Shown here one piece after another: positions 35,180 to 46,399 of a stretch of 64,000 bases of DNA. The position numbers and the translations under genes are program-made. The DNA lies in contig CATNEN010000011.1 in assembly GCA_950097015.1 (NCBI GenBank), positions 1,651,001 to 1,715,000 of the forward strand, in the 5' to 3' direction. The DNA comes from Macrostomum hystrix (taxonomy: Eukaryota > Platyhelminthes > Macrostomidae). The notes beneath the pieces were generated by a model. The model was not told the origin of the DNA. It worked only from the letters and a program-made list of their open reading frames with translations, and searched no databases. Position 1 is the stretch's first letter. Each line of letters begins with the position of its first letter.

Positions 35180-36060
35180 AGATCCTGATCCCAGATCCTG
35201 ATCCCAGATCCTGATCCCAGATCCTGATCCCAGATCCTGATCCCAGATCCTGATCCCAGATCCTGATCCCAGATCCTGATCCCAGATCCTGATCCCAGAT
35301 CCTGATCCCAGATCCTGATCCCAGATCCTGATCCCAGATCCTGATCCCAGATCCTGATCCCAGATCCTGATCCCAGATCCTGATCCCAGATCCTGATCCC
35401 AGATCCTGATCCCAGATCCTGATCCCAGATCCTGATCCCAGATCCTGATCCCAGATCCTGATCCCAGATCCTGATCCCAGATCCTGATCCCAGATCCTGA
35501 TCCCAGATCCTGATCCCAGATCCTGATCCCAGATCCTGATCCCAGATCCTGATCCCAGATCCTGATCCCAGATCCTGATCCCAGATCCTGATCCCAGATC
35601 CTGATCCCAGATCCTGATCCCAGATCCTGATCCCAGATCCTGATCCCAGATCCTGATCCCAGATCCTGATCCCAGATCCTGATCCCAGATCCTGATCCCA
35701 GATCCTGATCCCAGATCCTGATCCCAGATCCTGATCCCAGATCCTGATCCCAGATCCTGATCCCAGATCCTGATCCCAGATCCTGATCCCAGATCCTGAT
35801 CCCAGATCCTGATCCCAGATCCTGATCCCAGATCCTGATCCCAGATCCTGATCCCAGATCCTGATCCCAGATCCTGATCCCAGATCCTGATCCCAGATCC
35901 TGATCCCAGATCCTGATCCCAGATCCTGATCCCAGATCCTGATCCCAGATCCTGATCCCAGATCCTGATCCCAGATCCTGATCCCAGATCCTGATCCCAG
36001 ATCCTGATCCCAGATCCTGATCCCAGATCCTGATCCCAGATCCTGATCCCAGATCCTGAT
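35180..36060. repeat. 13-bp minisatellite, opposite orientation to the 31-32 kb array, about 68 copies
   Basis: The unit on the plus strand is CAGATCCTGATCC; its complement GATCTGGGATCAG differs by one base from the unit at 30966-32242. By eye the units are identical throughout, so the array is very young or strongly homogenised. Open frames of 295-334 codons on the minus strand are artefacts. Confidence 0.97.
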
Positions 36061-37304
36061 GCCACTCAGTTTTTAGGGCACAAAGTGGCTTACTAATTGC
36101 ACAGGTAATAAAAAGCATTTAGCCAGCATCCATTTTAACGTTGACAAAAAACTGCTTTTGCGCGCAGCTCTTAAATTTTTATGGGCGTCATGGCCCAAAG
36201 CTCGCGGCCCAGTATTTACAACGAGTTTTTTGCCAATCGAGCTGCAGAAGGATTTCGGTGTCCATTTGGGGGGTCAAACGCCAGTCTAGATTGGGGCCAC
36301 CACGCTGAGTGATTGTCTGTTCGCATACTCGCTGTTTTAATGCTTAATTGGATGGCTATAAAGCATGCACAGCCAAATACCATTGCACTCCAAATGCCTC
36401 ATGCCTGGTTGAAATTAAATTTCCTAACGGAAACGAGTTCAAGCAAGTCCAACTGTGTTCAAATTTAGTTCTGTAACATTCTGCAATCTCAAAAGATCGC
36501 AATTTGTGCCTCATAATTTCCGGGTTTCAAATAGTAAATCTCATTTAGGAAAATGTCACGGCTGTCTGTTACCCAATTGTCCCTTTTTCTTAACAGTTGA
36601 AAGACAAAGCTATCTTGCCCCTGGGAAAACACCAAGGAGGGAATTCAAATCCCTCGAATACCCACTGCCTACTTCACGACAGCTCACAAACCCAATGACC
36701 GATTTTGAGCCCGTGTTCTTGATTTTCCAGAAGAAAAGAAAATGGGGATTTTTAGTACATTAAATCCCAATGTTTTTGAAGTCCTATTTGTGGGCCTAAA
36801 TAAAATAATTTGGGAAGGAATTCTAAAAACGCTATTCGATAATTTAAACTTCTTTTGTGTTAGGCCTCTGAAAGCTGCACTAAAAATTTCTGGCATAATT
36901 TAGTGCTGACAGGGCGGAGCAGAAGTTAGGATTCCTAGATGTTGCTTTTTTACATTTTGGCTGGAAACTTGACTTGGCTCACTGATGCCTGATTTATAAT
37001 ATCTGTTTAGTAACCATGGTCGCTTAGACAGCCATTGCTCCAGGGTCACCTTTTGGTGCCTTTTTGTCTCCAAGCCTTCAGTCGAACTAACCATACGGTA
37101 ATTTATACCTTCAATAAAAGAAGGCTGCCCACAATGTCCCACCCTGGAGCCAAACATATGTAGCAATATAGTCTGCTTCACCAAAGAGCCGTCGTGCTAA
37201 ATGCATAGCGACTAAAAAATAAATAAAAACTAAAATAATTCCTGTTCTTTCTTTTTTTGCTTTATGCCTACTTTAATTCGATCAAATCTTTGATTCGTAC
37301 AAAA

Positions 37305-37420
37305 TGTGTACAACTGTTCAGTCCTTGGACTGGGGGCGAAGCAATGGTGAAACAAATTTCGAACTCCTGACCTCTTTATCGCTTGGTTACAATGTTCTAA
37401 CTATAGGGTTACAATCGAAT
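37305..37420 (-). mobile_element. SINE family A fragment
   Basis: CTGTTCAGTCCTTGGACTGG, then TTTCGAACTCCTGACCTC, with a degraded tRNA-like head toward 37420 on the minus strand. Confidence 0.5.
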
Positions 37421-38934
37421 TTTGAATAGCCACTGCCTACTTCACGACAGCTACCAAACTGAATGACCGATTTTCGTGAAAGTCCACCATATGGATCTAC
37501 ATTTTCCACCCTTCTGCGATGCTTTCAAAGCCGTCCGACATCGGTATCGTCAAGATATTCAGCAATTCTTGTCCAAATACCCTGGTGACAACTGGCATTG
37601 CTCTGTGTAAACATCTATGGCGAATCCATATCGGATTTTATTTTGCGCTCTGTGATTCAGGAAGCTGTTTCATCGGATAGAGCGAAAAATTTGAGTCCGT
37701 GTTCTGCATTTTCTCTCTCAACTTTTGCTTCAATCTTTTGTTGGACAGAGAAATCTATATTTAATCTACAAGAATGTGCATGATTAATTCGTATTTATAA
37801 CAAACATTAATACTCTTATCTTATCCCAAATCCACTTACAATGAGCTTAAAACCGATATAAATATGGACCAGATAGATTAGATAGCTGTGTGGGTGATTT
37901 ATGTGTTAGCCAAATTCATGCTTGACCCCACTTTTATGTCCAGGTGGCACACGGGTGGGATTCTATTCAATGAGGTCAGCAGCTTTGACCATGCTAAAAT
38001 CCCCATATACAATAGCGCTGTCTTTGTTGTCCACTTTCACACACAGACCCCTGAAATCCAAACACAATGAGCCTAATTATACATTACACACAGCTGTTCT
38101 TCCGGTGACAATAACAAACTAAAACGATAGTCCGGGCATAGCTAATATAAAATGACTATCAATTTGAGAGCTTTGTGACTAGCGACCCGTGACCTATACC
38201 CTAACTGAAAGTGACATTAATTACAACAACGCGAAAGCACAATATGTCAATTGACACAAGCCAACATTGACAGAATGCTAATTTTTCGCTCTAGATTGAT
38301 AAACTAATTCTAGGAAAGAAAGAGAGTTAGCTGACAGAATAAAATCAATTATTCTGTTTGTTAAAAAAAAACTTTAAAGAAAATAAAACTAAGCACTGAC
38401 CCGATCGCTGGCCTTCAGGTCAAGTCCTAATTGAGCAACAGTTCGACCTAATAGCTGCAATTATAAGCTTGGATGATAATCTTTGTGCTTTTATAGCAAC
38501 CAACTCGTATCTTCGGACTGATCAAATACAACTCGACCATAAAAACTGGTCTATAGCTAAGAATTTCATAGCCAAACTGCTCAATCTCGACTGTCAAAAC
38601 CTGCACAGAAAACTTGGAATTATAATTTATGACCCGTCTAAAAACCCTCTGCAATGCCACTGCGGTGACTGGTGGAGTAGGCCTTAAGGTCTGGTCCTAC
38701 ACTATTTATACTGGCTCCCGTATCAATAGCTCCGCTGTGTTACGTAATAGGCGCTGCATTCTACACTCCCGCCCTATAGGGTTCGCATACACACCCTACT
38801 AGATTGTGTGCTGTTGTTGCCAAGTCTTGTGGACAGACCAGACCAGGCTGAGGGCAGCACAAAGAAAGCGATCTGCAAAAAATGGCTACTTTAAATTGAT
38901 CACCTAAGCTATTTGGCTTTGGGTTTGCAAGACA

Positions 38935-39050
38935 TTTACTGACAGCACAGCCGCAACTATTGCGCGGCGCATCTGAAAGCTGCGTACGGCTGTTCAGTCC
39001 ATGGACTGGTGGGAATGTCACGCCACAATAAATTACCCTCAGCTAATAGT
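38935..39050 (-). mobile_element. SINE family A fragment (body)
   Basis: GACAGCACAGCCGCAACTAT, GCGCGGCGC and CTGTTCAGTCCATGGACTGG match the copy at 5390-5470. The tRNA-like head is missing. Confidence 0.6.
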
Positions 39051-39714
39051 TTAGGAAATTTACTCAACCTTATCTTCCGTGATCAAAATATAGAATTAGA
39101 ATACAGGGGATAATATGCAGTATCCTTATCCCATTTCCCCAAAATGCCAGTTCTTTTATGGGGACCAGAGATTTTTGACAGACTGTTGTGCGCCCCCACA
39201 GCAAACAAAGACTTGTCAATCAAGCAAACTCGTGAATGAAAAGCGAACATTTATTTACCAGTGTTTCATATCAATAGAAAGAAACTAAAAATATGCTTAT
39301 ATCCAAGCGACTCGAGTTTGCAAAGATTTTATTTAAAAAAGCTACCACTTTGTTCTCAAATCTGTTCCACATTGCTAGCTATACTTCCTAGTCCAGACGG
39401 TGTAACAAAAGTACAAAGTAAATTGAGAAAAACTAGTTGAAACACTTTTTAAGCAGTTATTATCACAAGGAAAAAATACTTCTGTCTTCAATTCGCAATT
39501 TTGATTTAAAATCCGAAATAAAAGAAAACTGTTTACTATATCATGATCCCCATTACAAATCCTCGTTTTAGGATCTTAGTTTAGAATCCCAAAACTCTTC
39601 ATCAGGACTTCAGTAAATCTGCGGAAATCCAAGTTAGGGATTATGAAATGAGGATTCCGGAATTTGAATTTAGGCGTGGGTATTTGGGAATTTAGATTCG
39701 GAAATGGGGATTTA

Positions 39715-39965
39715 TGAATAAGGATTTGGGAACGAGGATTTGGGAATGAGAATATGGGAATGAGGATTTGGGAATGGGGACTAGAGAATGGGGATTCGGG
39801 AATGGGGATTTGGGAATGGGGACTAGAGAATGGGGATTCGGGAATGGGGATTTGGGAATGGAAATTTGGGAATGGGGATTCGGGAATGGGGATTTCGGGA
39901 ATGGGGATTTCGGAATGGGGATTCAGGGAATGGGGATTCGGAACCAGGGTTTGGGGATGAGAATT
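39715..39965. repeat. 14-bp minisatellite, about 18 copies
   Basis: The unit is GGGAATGGGGATTC (or GGGATTTGGGAATG), more diverged at both edges where GAATTTAGG and GGAACGAGG forms appear. Runs of GGG and GGGG recur on the plus strand. Confidence 0.88.
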
Positions 39966-41261
39966 TCTTATTCGGGAATTAAAAAATGAGGAAATATGCG
40001 TGCCCATTGGATTCAGCTCCCAATACTAGTCCTAGTCAAGCCCTGCACTGCCATCTGTCAATCACTTTGCCAGTTTTATGCCGAACAGCCACTCAACTTT
40101 TTCTGTTTCCAATAGCCCCCAAAAAACAAAGACCTTCCCTCTACGAGTATGTAATGGGAGTTTGTGGCCAGAATTAGTGATGGGATAATTAGCAAGCTAG
40201 GGACGCCGAATGAATAACCGCAGTTGCATATTTCAATGTAGCAGCAATGAGTCACTCGTCACAAATACAGGGACTAGCTCACAGTTCTCCATCTAGATTT
40301 TGCCCGATAGTGATTTCAAATATTCTCTAATGCATAATATTCCTAGCTAGCTGTATAGGATCTCGGCTTTGCAAAGGCTTCATAGGAAATTCAAAAGGCC
40401 AAACTGAAGGCTGAACGCTTCGTTGATTCAAAAAAGGTGAACGTTTTGCGTAATTCTTTTTTTTTTTCACAATTTCATTGTTCACGCATAGGTCTTTGTT
40501 ATGAATAATCTCCCCTTATGACACAAAATTAATCTCCTAGAAAATGTCTAGCATTTTATTTCATCGGCAAACACTCTTCAGGGGGTCAAGAGTTGTTTTA
40601 ATACTCTGCGCTTTCAATTAATGCGACACGAGAGAGCATATTTCAATGGAAGACCTATTATCCCCTATCTAGTCCCGAGACACCTCGAAACACAGACACT
40701 GGAGAAAAAAATCAAAACAAAGACCTTGCTAATTAATGCGGTCTATTTTTAGAACGCTGTTTTGTCACGGTCTCCCAATTTAAATATCTCAAAATTGAAA
40801 TCTCGACAGTGCTTTGCGAAGCTTCAGGCAAGGGCCAGAACAGTGTTTTTTCAAATCCCTTTACCTTTAGCTCTCGGGTTAACTTATGAATCGATTATCC
40901 AATAGCTTGCTACGTTACTTCCCACTTGAGCATAGCTACTCACACCCAACATAGCGAGCCGTGTATTTCTACTTTCTACAACAATTATCCTGCGTATGGA
41001 ACGCGGTTGGGACAGATCGTTAAACTCCGTAGCCTCTAATTAAAGATTTCGGCGCAATTGCCCACTCAAAGTTAGACAGACAGTCTCTAAGTGGATTGAG
41101 TAGTTTCACCTGCGATTTTGAGCAGTTTAGTAATGACATTCAGCTATTGGCTAGCTGCCCGGAATATGGGCAGAGTGGACGGAAAAGATTTTTCGGAACT
41201 GAAGAATGATTGATTCTGGAATGGGGTTTTAGAAGAAATTGGACATGAACTTTAGGAGTTT
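39966..41261. other. KIF26 intron, unique sequence
   Basis: Nothing recognised. Confidence 0.4.
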
Positions 41262-42075
41262 TGGAATCGGGATTCAAGAATTGGGATTTAGGAATAGGGA
41301 TTCAAGAATTGGGATTTAGGAATAGGGATTCAAGAATTGGGATTTAGGAATAGGGATTCAAGAATTGGGATCTAGGAATAGGGATTCAAGAATTGGGATT
41401 TAGGAATCGGGATTCAAGAATTGGGATCTAGGAATCAAGATTCAAGAATTGGGATTAAGGAATAGGGATTCAAGAATTGGGATTTAGGAATAGGGATTCA
41501 AGAATTGGGATTTTGGAATCAAGATTCAAGAATTGGGATTTAGGAATCGGGATTCAAGAATTGGGATTTAGGAATAGGGATTCAAGAATTGGGATTTTGG
41601 AATCAAGATTCAAGAATTGGGATTTAGGAATCGGGATTCAAGAATTGGGATTTAGGAATAGGGATTCAAGAATTGGGATTTAGGAATCAAGATTCAAGAA
41701 TTGGGATTTAGGAATCAAGATTCAAGAGTTGGGATTTAGGAATCGGGATTCAAGAATTTGGATTTAGGAATCGGGATTCAAGAATCGGGATTTAGGAATA
41801 GGGATTCAAGAATTGGGATTTAGGAATAGGGATTCAAGAATTGGGATTTAGGAATCAAGATTCAAGAATTGGGATTTAGGAATCGGGATTCAAGAATTGG
41901 GATTTAGGAATCAGGATTCAAGAATTGCGATTTAGGAATCGGGATTCAAGAATTGGGATTTAGGAATCGGGATTCAAGGATTGGGATTTAGGAATCGGGA
42001 TTCAAGAATTGGGATTTAGGAATCGGGATTCAAGAATCGGGATTTAGGAATAGGGATTAGTGAATGGGAATTTCG
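41262..42075. repeat. 28-bp minisatellite (two 14-mers), about 29 copies
   Basis: GGGATTCAAGAATT alternates with GGGATTTAGGAATA/C. The 14-mer is similar to that of the array at 39715-39965, so the two may share an origin. Confidence 0.93.
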
Positions 42076-42549
42076 GATTAAGGATTTTAGAATCCCCTGA
42101 GCACGCGCGCACACAGATACTGTACACAGGTGTGTACATCTGCCCTGACTTTCTCATTGTCAGGCAGTGTAAAATTTCACTGTGCCCTGGGTGAATTTTA
42201 ATTTTCTAAAACTCTGGATATTGTTCAACGTGCATTTTAGTTTTCAAACTTGTTGATTATGTTTACTCATGACACTATTAGAAAATTGCTATTTAATATA
42301 ACAATACTGTACTTAGGTGCTATAAAAGCCTGACCTTCTATTGCTAAGCCGTAAGGTGTGCTAAAAATTCCGAGTTAATTAGCAGAAAATTATTCAAGAA
42401 CAATTAATTTGTGTCAGGAAAAAAATGATTGCCTTTTTCTAGCTTTCAGGTCGATTTCCAGTCTCATTCCTCTAACTAGGGTCACAAATAGAGTTTAGGC
42501 CTTAGCTTGCACAGCAAAAGAACTGCTGATTATGACAACAATATGACTA
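42076..42549. other. KIF26 intron; second copy of the 45-bp dispersed palindromic repeat at 42127-42171
   Basis: CAGGTGTGTACATCTG, then CCTGACTTTCTC, then GTCAGGCAGTGT is the inverse of 32922-32967. The remainder is unique. Confidence 0.5.
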
Positions 42550-42960
42550 ATTCTCGTGAATTTAGGATACCGTGAATTTAGAATCCCGTGAATTTAGAAT
42601 CCCACGAATTTAGAATCCCGTGAATTTAGAATCCCACGAATTTAGAATCCCGTGAATTGAGAATCCCGTGAACTTTGAATCCGTGAATTTAGAATCCCGT
42701 GAACTTTGAATCCGTGAATTTAGAATCCCGTGAATTTAGAAACCCATGAATTTAGAATCCCGTGAATTTACAATCTTGTGAATTTTTAATCCCGTGAATT
42801 TCGAATCCTGTGAATATAGAATCCCGTGAACTTTGAATTCGGGAATTTAGAATCCCGTGAATTTAGAATCCCGTGATTTTAGAATCCCGTGAATTTAGAA
42901 TCCCATGAATTTAGAATCCCCTGAAGTTTCAATAAAGTGAATTTATTATCCTGTGAATCT
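42550..42960. repeat. 16-bp minisatellite (GAATTTAGAATCCCGT), about 25 copies
   Basis: Unit GAATTTAGAATCCCGT with CCCACG, CCCATG and shortened GAACTTTGAATCCGT variants. It ends 77 bp from the donor of the first KIF26 exon. Confidence 0.93.
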
Positions 42961-43037
42961 TGCGTAAGTGAGAAAATATTGGGAAACTTGACAGTCTGAC
43001 GGTCAAGTAAACACGGCAGAAAAAGCAGCAGACTCAC

Positions 43038-43133
43038 CTGTAGAAGCAGATCCCTATTTCGTGGGCTCGGTAAACTCAGCTGAAGTGTTTGCCTTCTCAA
43101 ATCCTGCAGACAGCGTTGGCAAGCCTCACATCT

Positions 43134-43200
<67 letters not shown>

Positions 43201-43256
43201 ATGGGTGTCGGTGGCAAAGGCATCTTAGCCCTCTCAGGAACATAGTTGCTCTTCAT
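43038..43256 (-). CDS. KIF26: KIF26-type kinesin, probable first coding exon (polyQ and first CxxC module)
   Basis: The start is taken as the ATG at 43256-43254, encoding MKSNYVPERAKMPLPPTPI; an in-frame TAG lies five codons upstream, so the frame cannot extend far. Q22 follows (CTG run 43137-43199 plus one CAA), then RCEACQRCLQDLRRQTLQLS and a short tail ending LLLQ at donor CTACAG/GTGAGT. The Cys module resembles CENCNARLVELKRQALRLL near the N terminus of vertebrate KIF26B. It ends in phase 0, matching the exon at 23587-23885, which holds the second Cys module. It is possible that this exon has an upstream acceptor instead of being first. Confidence 0.72.
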
Positions 43257-43586
43257 TATCAAGGCTAGCTATCGATTGACGATTGAAATGCAGCGAAATC
43301 TTTTAGTCTTCTGCCTTCAGACTTTTAGCAGTTAGGTTGTCGAAATTCATTTTGATGTTGTCGAAAATTTGGTCTCGATTTTTTTTTAATGACGCACTAA
43401 AATCTAAATTGGAGACAGGTAAATACTAGTGATTAGGATTAATATGGACAGACAGGATCTTGTTCACAGTTCTTCAGTTTAGGCCCAGATAGTCAAATCT
43501 GTCTTTTCCTACGTGACCGTCACAGACCATAGTCTTATGTTTAATTATTTGGCTTGGGCATGGGGTGGTGCAAACCCTACTAGCCA
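43257..43586. promoter_or_regulatory. candidate bidirectional promoter region between KIF26 and a small plus-strand ORF
   Basis: This 330-bp gap separates the probable KIF26 start codon from a divergent 73-codon ORF. I see no TATA box or CpG-rich block; the call rests only on head-to-head layout. KIF26 may have 5' UTR exons further up. Confidence 0.25.
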
Positions 43587-43808
43587 ATGGCTGCTCTCTT
43601 CGCTAAGTTCTATAGTAGCCAACCCCACACAGTCTCTCTCTTCACTGACTGCGATCCAAAGCAAGTCCCCAAATATTGGGGAATGTACATCGGTGGTGCC
43701 ATCGTGTCTTTTTATGAGCCCATCAGTTGCGGGGTTACCAAAAACCTGACAGCCAATGAGAAATCTGAATTTGAGAAGGAAATCCGAACACAATGTTACC
43801 AAGCTTAA
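43587..43808 (+). CDS. small protein of 73 residues, unrecognised
   Basis: The ATG lies in AGCCAATGG, a reasonable start context, with an in-frame TAG two codons before it, so the ORF is complete. It begins MAALFAKFYSSQPHTV, has a mildly hydrophobic VPKYWGMYIGGAIVSFY, and ends EKEIRTQCYQA before TAA. ATTAAA hexamers lie at about 43825 and 43849, as expected for a polyadenylation signal, and a 22-bp minisatellite starts at 43868. The short basic-aromatic start and one weak hydrophobic segment would suit a small mitochondrial or membrane protein, but I do not recognise a family. It could also be a processed pseudogene or chance. Confidence 0.35.
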   Translation: MAALFAKFYSSQPHTVSLFTDCDPKQVPKYWGMYIGGAIVSFYEPISCGVTKNLTANEKSEFEKEIRTQCYQA

Positions 43809-43867
43809 TGTGAAGATGTCGTTGATTAAAAGAAAATGAATGCCAAAATTAAATTGTGCTCTTCTAC

Positions 43868-44790
43868 AGGACATGAGAGAGATTAGAGATGGAGAGGAGA
43901 GAGATTAGAGAAGAAGAGGAGAGAGATTAGAGAAGAAGAGGAGAGAGATTAGAGAAGAAGAGGAGAGAGATTAGAGAAGAAGAGGAGAGAGATGAGAGAA
44001 GGAGAGGAGAGAGATTAGAGAAGAAGAGGAGAGAGATTAGAGAAGAAGAGGAGAGAGATTAGAGAAGAAGAGGAGAGAGATTAGAGAAGAAGAGGAGAGA
44101 GATTAGAGATGGAGAGGAGAGAGATTAGAGATGGAGATGAGAGAGATTAGAGATGGAGAGGAGAGAGATTAGAGATGGAGATGAGAGAGATTAGAGATGG
44201 AGATGAGAGAGATTAGAGAAGGAGAGGAGAGGGATTAGACACGAAGAGGAGAGAGATTAGAGAAGAAGAGGAGAGAGATTAGAGATGGAGAGGAGAGAGA
44301 TTAGAGATGGAGAGGAGAGGGATTAGACACGAAGAGGAGAGAGATTAGAGAAGAAGAGGAGAGAGATTAGAGATGGAGAGGAGAGAGATTAGAGATGGAG
44401 ATGAGAGAGATTAGAGATGGAGAGGAGAGAGATTAGAGATGGAGATGAGAGAGATTAGAGATGGAGATGAGAGAGATTAGAGAAGGAGAGGAGAGGGATT
44501 AGACACGAAGAGGAGAGAGATTAGAGAAGAAGAGGAGAGAGATTAGAGATGGAGAGGAGAGAGATTAGAGATGGAGAGGAGAGGGATTAGACACGAAGAG
44601 GAGAGAGATTAGAGAAGAAGAGGAGAGAGATTAGAGATGGAGAGGAGAGAGATTAGAGATTGAGAGGAGAGAGATTATAGATTGAGAGGAGAGAGATTAG
44701 AGATGGAGAGGAGAGAGATTAGAGAAGGAGAGGAGAGAGATTAGAGAAGGAGAGGAGAGATTAGAATTGGATATGAGAGAGATTAGAGGT
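43868..44790. repeat. 22-bp purine-rich minisatellite, about 42 copies
   Basis: Unit GAGAGAGATTAGAGAAGAAG plus AG, with GATGGAGAGGA and GACACGAAGAGGA variants. The block with GGGATTAGACACGAAGAG recurs near 44230, 44320, 44490 and 44585, showing multi-unit duplication. The plus strand is nearly all purine. Confidence 0.95.
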
Positions 44791-45377
44791 CCAAGTTAGT
44801 TATAGGGAAGGGTTGATGGGACCAGTTGTCAAAATCAAGCGATCAGGCTGTAACTATTTTCTAGGGAATATTTACAAGGCCACATCCCCAGTGTCACATC
44901 CAGGTTTCTCTATCCCCACCAGACAGGTCGTAAAATGATGGATCATTTGACCAACTCTGACAGGCACCTCGCGTCCTCCTTCATCATATTTTACCGGGTC
45001 TTTGTTTGCGACCAAAACTCTCCAGCGTCTCGTCTCTTTTCTCCTTACACCAATGACCTAAGGGGGGTTCAATGACTCACTGCATGCATCCGAAGGATCA
45101 GAAACCGAACAGTTTTGGTGACTCGATCTGGCCTGCATTCTTGGCCTTGAATTTGCACACTCGCTTAAACCTTACTCACCATGGCCTTCTTAGTTGAGTC
45201 AAGTCTTTGGTGTGATTTTTTTTGACAAGAATAATCGACTCAAGATCGTAAATCAAACAGTTAGACGGAATTCCTCAAGCTGTAAAAAAACTGCTATTGA
45301 GTTATACTACCTGCTGCCTACTCAAAACACGCTACGGAAAAAATAAGGCTGGAGCAGGTTGGAGCAGGAGCAGGAGC
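44791..45377. other. unique sequence upstream of KIF26
   Basis: No gene recognised. A short GGAGCAG direct repeat lies near 45350-45375. Confidence 0.4.
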
Positions 45378-45825
45378 ATCTCACTCTACCTCTCATCATC
45401 TCACTCTACCTCTCATCATCTCACTCTACCTCTCATGATCTCACTCTACCTCTCATTGTCTCACTCTACCTCTCATGATCTCACTCCACCTCTCATGATC
45501 TCACTCTACCTCTCATTGTCTCACTCTACCTCTCATGATCTCACTCCACCTCTCATGATCTCACTCTAACTCTCATGATCTCACTCCACCTCTCATTGTC
45601 TCACTCCACCTCTCATCATCTCACTCCACCTCTCATTGTTTCACTCCACCTCTCATTGTCTCACTATACCTCTCGTCATCTCACTCTGCCTTTCATGATC
45701 TCACTTTACCTCTCGTCATCTCACTCTACCTCTCATTGTCTCACTCTACCTCTCACATCTCACTCCACCTCTCATGATCTCACTCTACCTCTCATGATCT
45801 TACTCTGCCTCTCACTCACAGATTC
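45378..45825. repeat. 20-bp minisatellite, about 22 copies
   Basis: Unit CTCTCATGATCTCACTCTAC, with CATTGTC and CATCATC variants. It is unrelated at sequence level to the pyrimidine-rich 20-bp array 600 bp further on except for CTCTACCTCTC. Confidence 0.93.
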
Positions 45826-46399
45826 TTACCTGTAATTTGTTCCACAGATCAGAACAAATTAGTTCGCAATCTTCAACGTGCCATCCAAAATTTATGGCAC
45901 AAACAGAATCGTTATAATTAGAAATTTAGTCCTTAAGTCACTTAGATAAGGCAATAAATTAATCTTCACCTTGAAATGATAAGACTATAGCTTTACTCTT
46001 GACAGTCGAGTTGTTGGTTCCGCGTTAATCACTGATTGGCAGTAAAACTTAATTATCATGCTAAAATAGTCGTGTCGATCCACAGTTGATGACTAACAGC
46101 TCGTTGGTTTCAATTTGAAACCTTTAAATATTGCTGAGACAAACTTTAGAGCTGTGCATATATTTTATGGATGTTTGCTCTGTTGCTAAGGTCATTTGAG
46201 TGGTCTTGTTTGACTCGCTGTTATAAATTAATGTACGTGACAATCTGCTAGTGAAACAATAGAATGGTTCTGCATGATTCTGAATTAACTTTTACTTTCC
46301 AATTGGCTTTGTTTGTTTTTTGCATGCAGTTGCTTCTGCTGCTCCACATTGTGTATTATTTTCATAGAATGTAATATTGATTTCTATTCTCATCGTACC
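45826..46399. other. unique sequence with a possible minus-strand splice donor
   Basis: On the minus strand an open stretch including GWHVEDCELICSDLWNKLQ ends exactly at ACAG/GTAAGA (donor at about 45834). No acceptor is visible before an upstream in-frame stop, so this is only a hint of an exon. Confidence 0.2.

Larger units (their letters stand above)
36061..39714. other. KIF26 intron, largest unique stretch, with dispersed-repeat fragments
   Basis: Besides the SINE pieces listed separately, CCACTGCCTACTTCACGACA with GAATGACCGATTTTCGTG-like sequence occurs at 36660-36710 and 37430-37490. It occurs again inverted at 54100-54160, and as a related form at 62648. This marks an unnamed dispersed repeat. 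No exon or RNA gene recognised. Confidence 0.45.

Noticed and set aside
45834-45905. Possible minus-strand exon ending at ACAG/GTAAGA
   Set aside because: Good donor but no acceptor before an upstream in-frame stop; not enough for a gene call.
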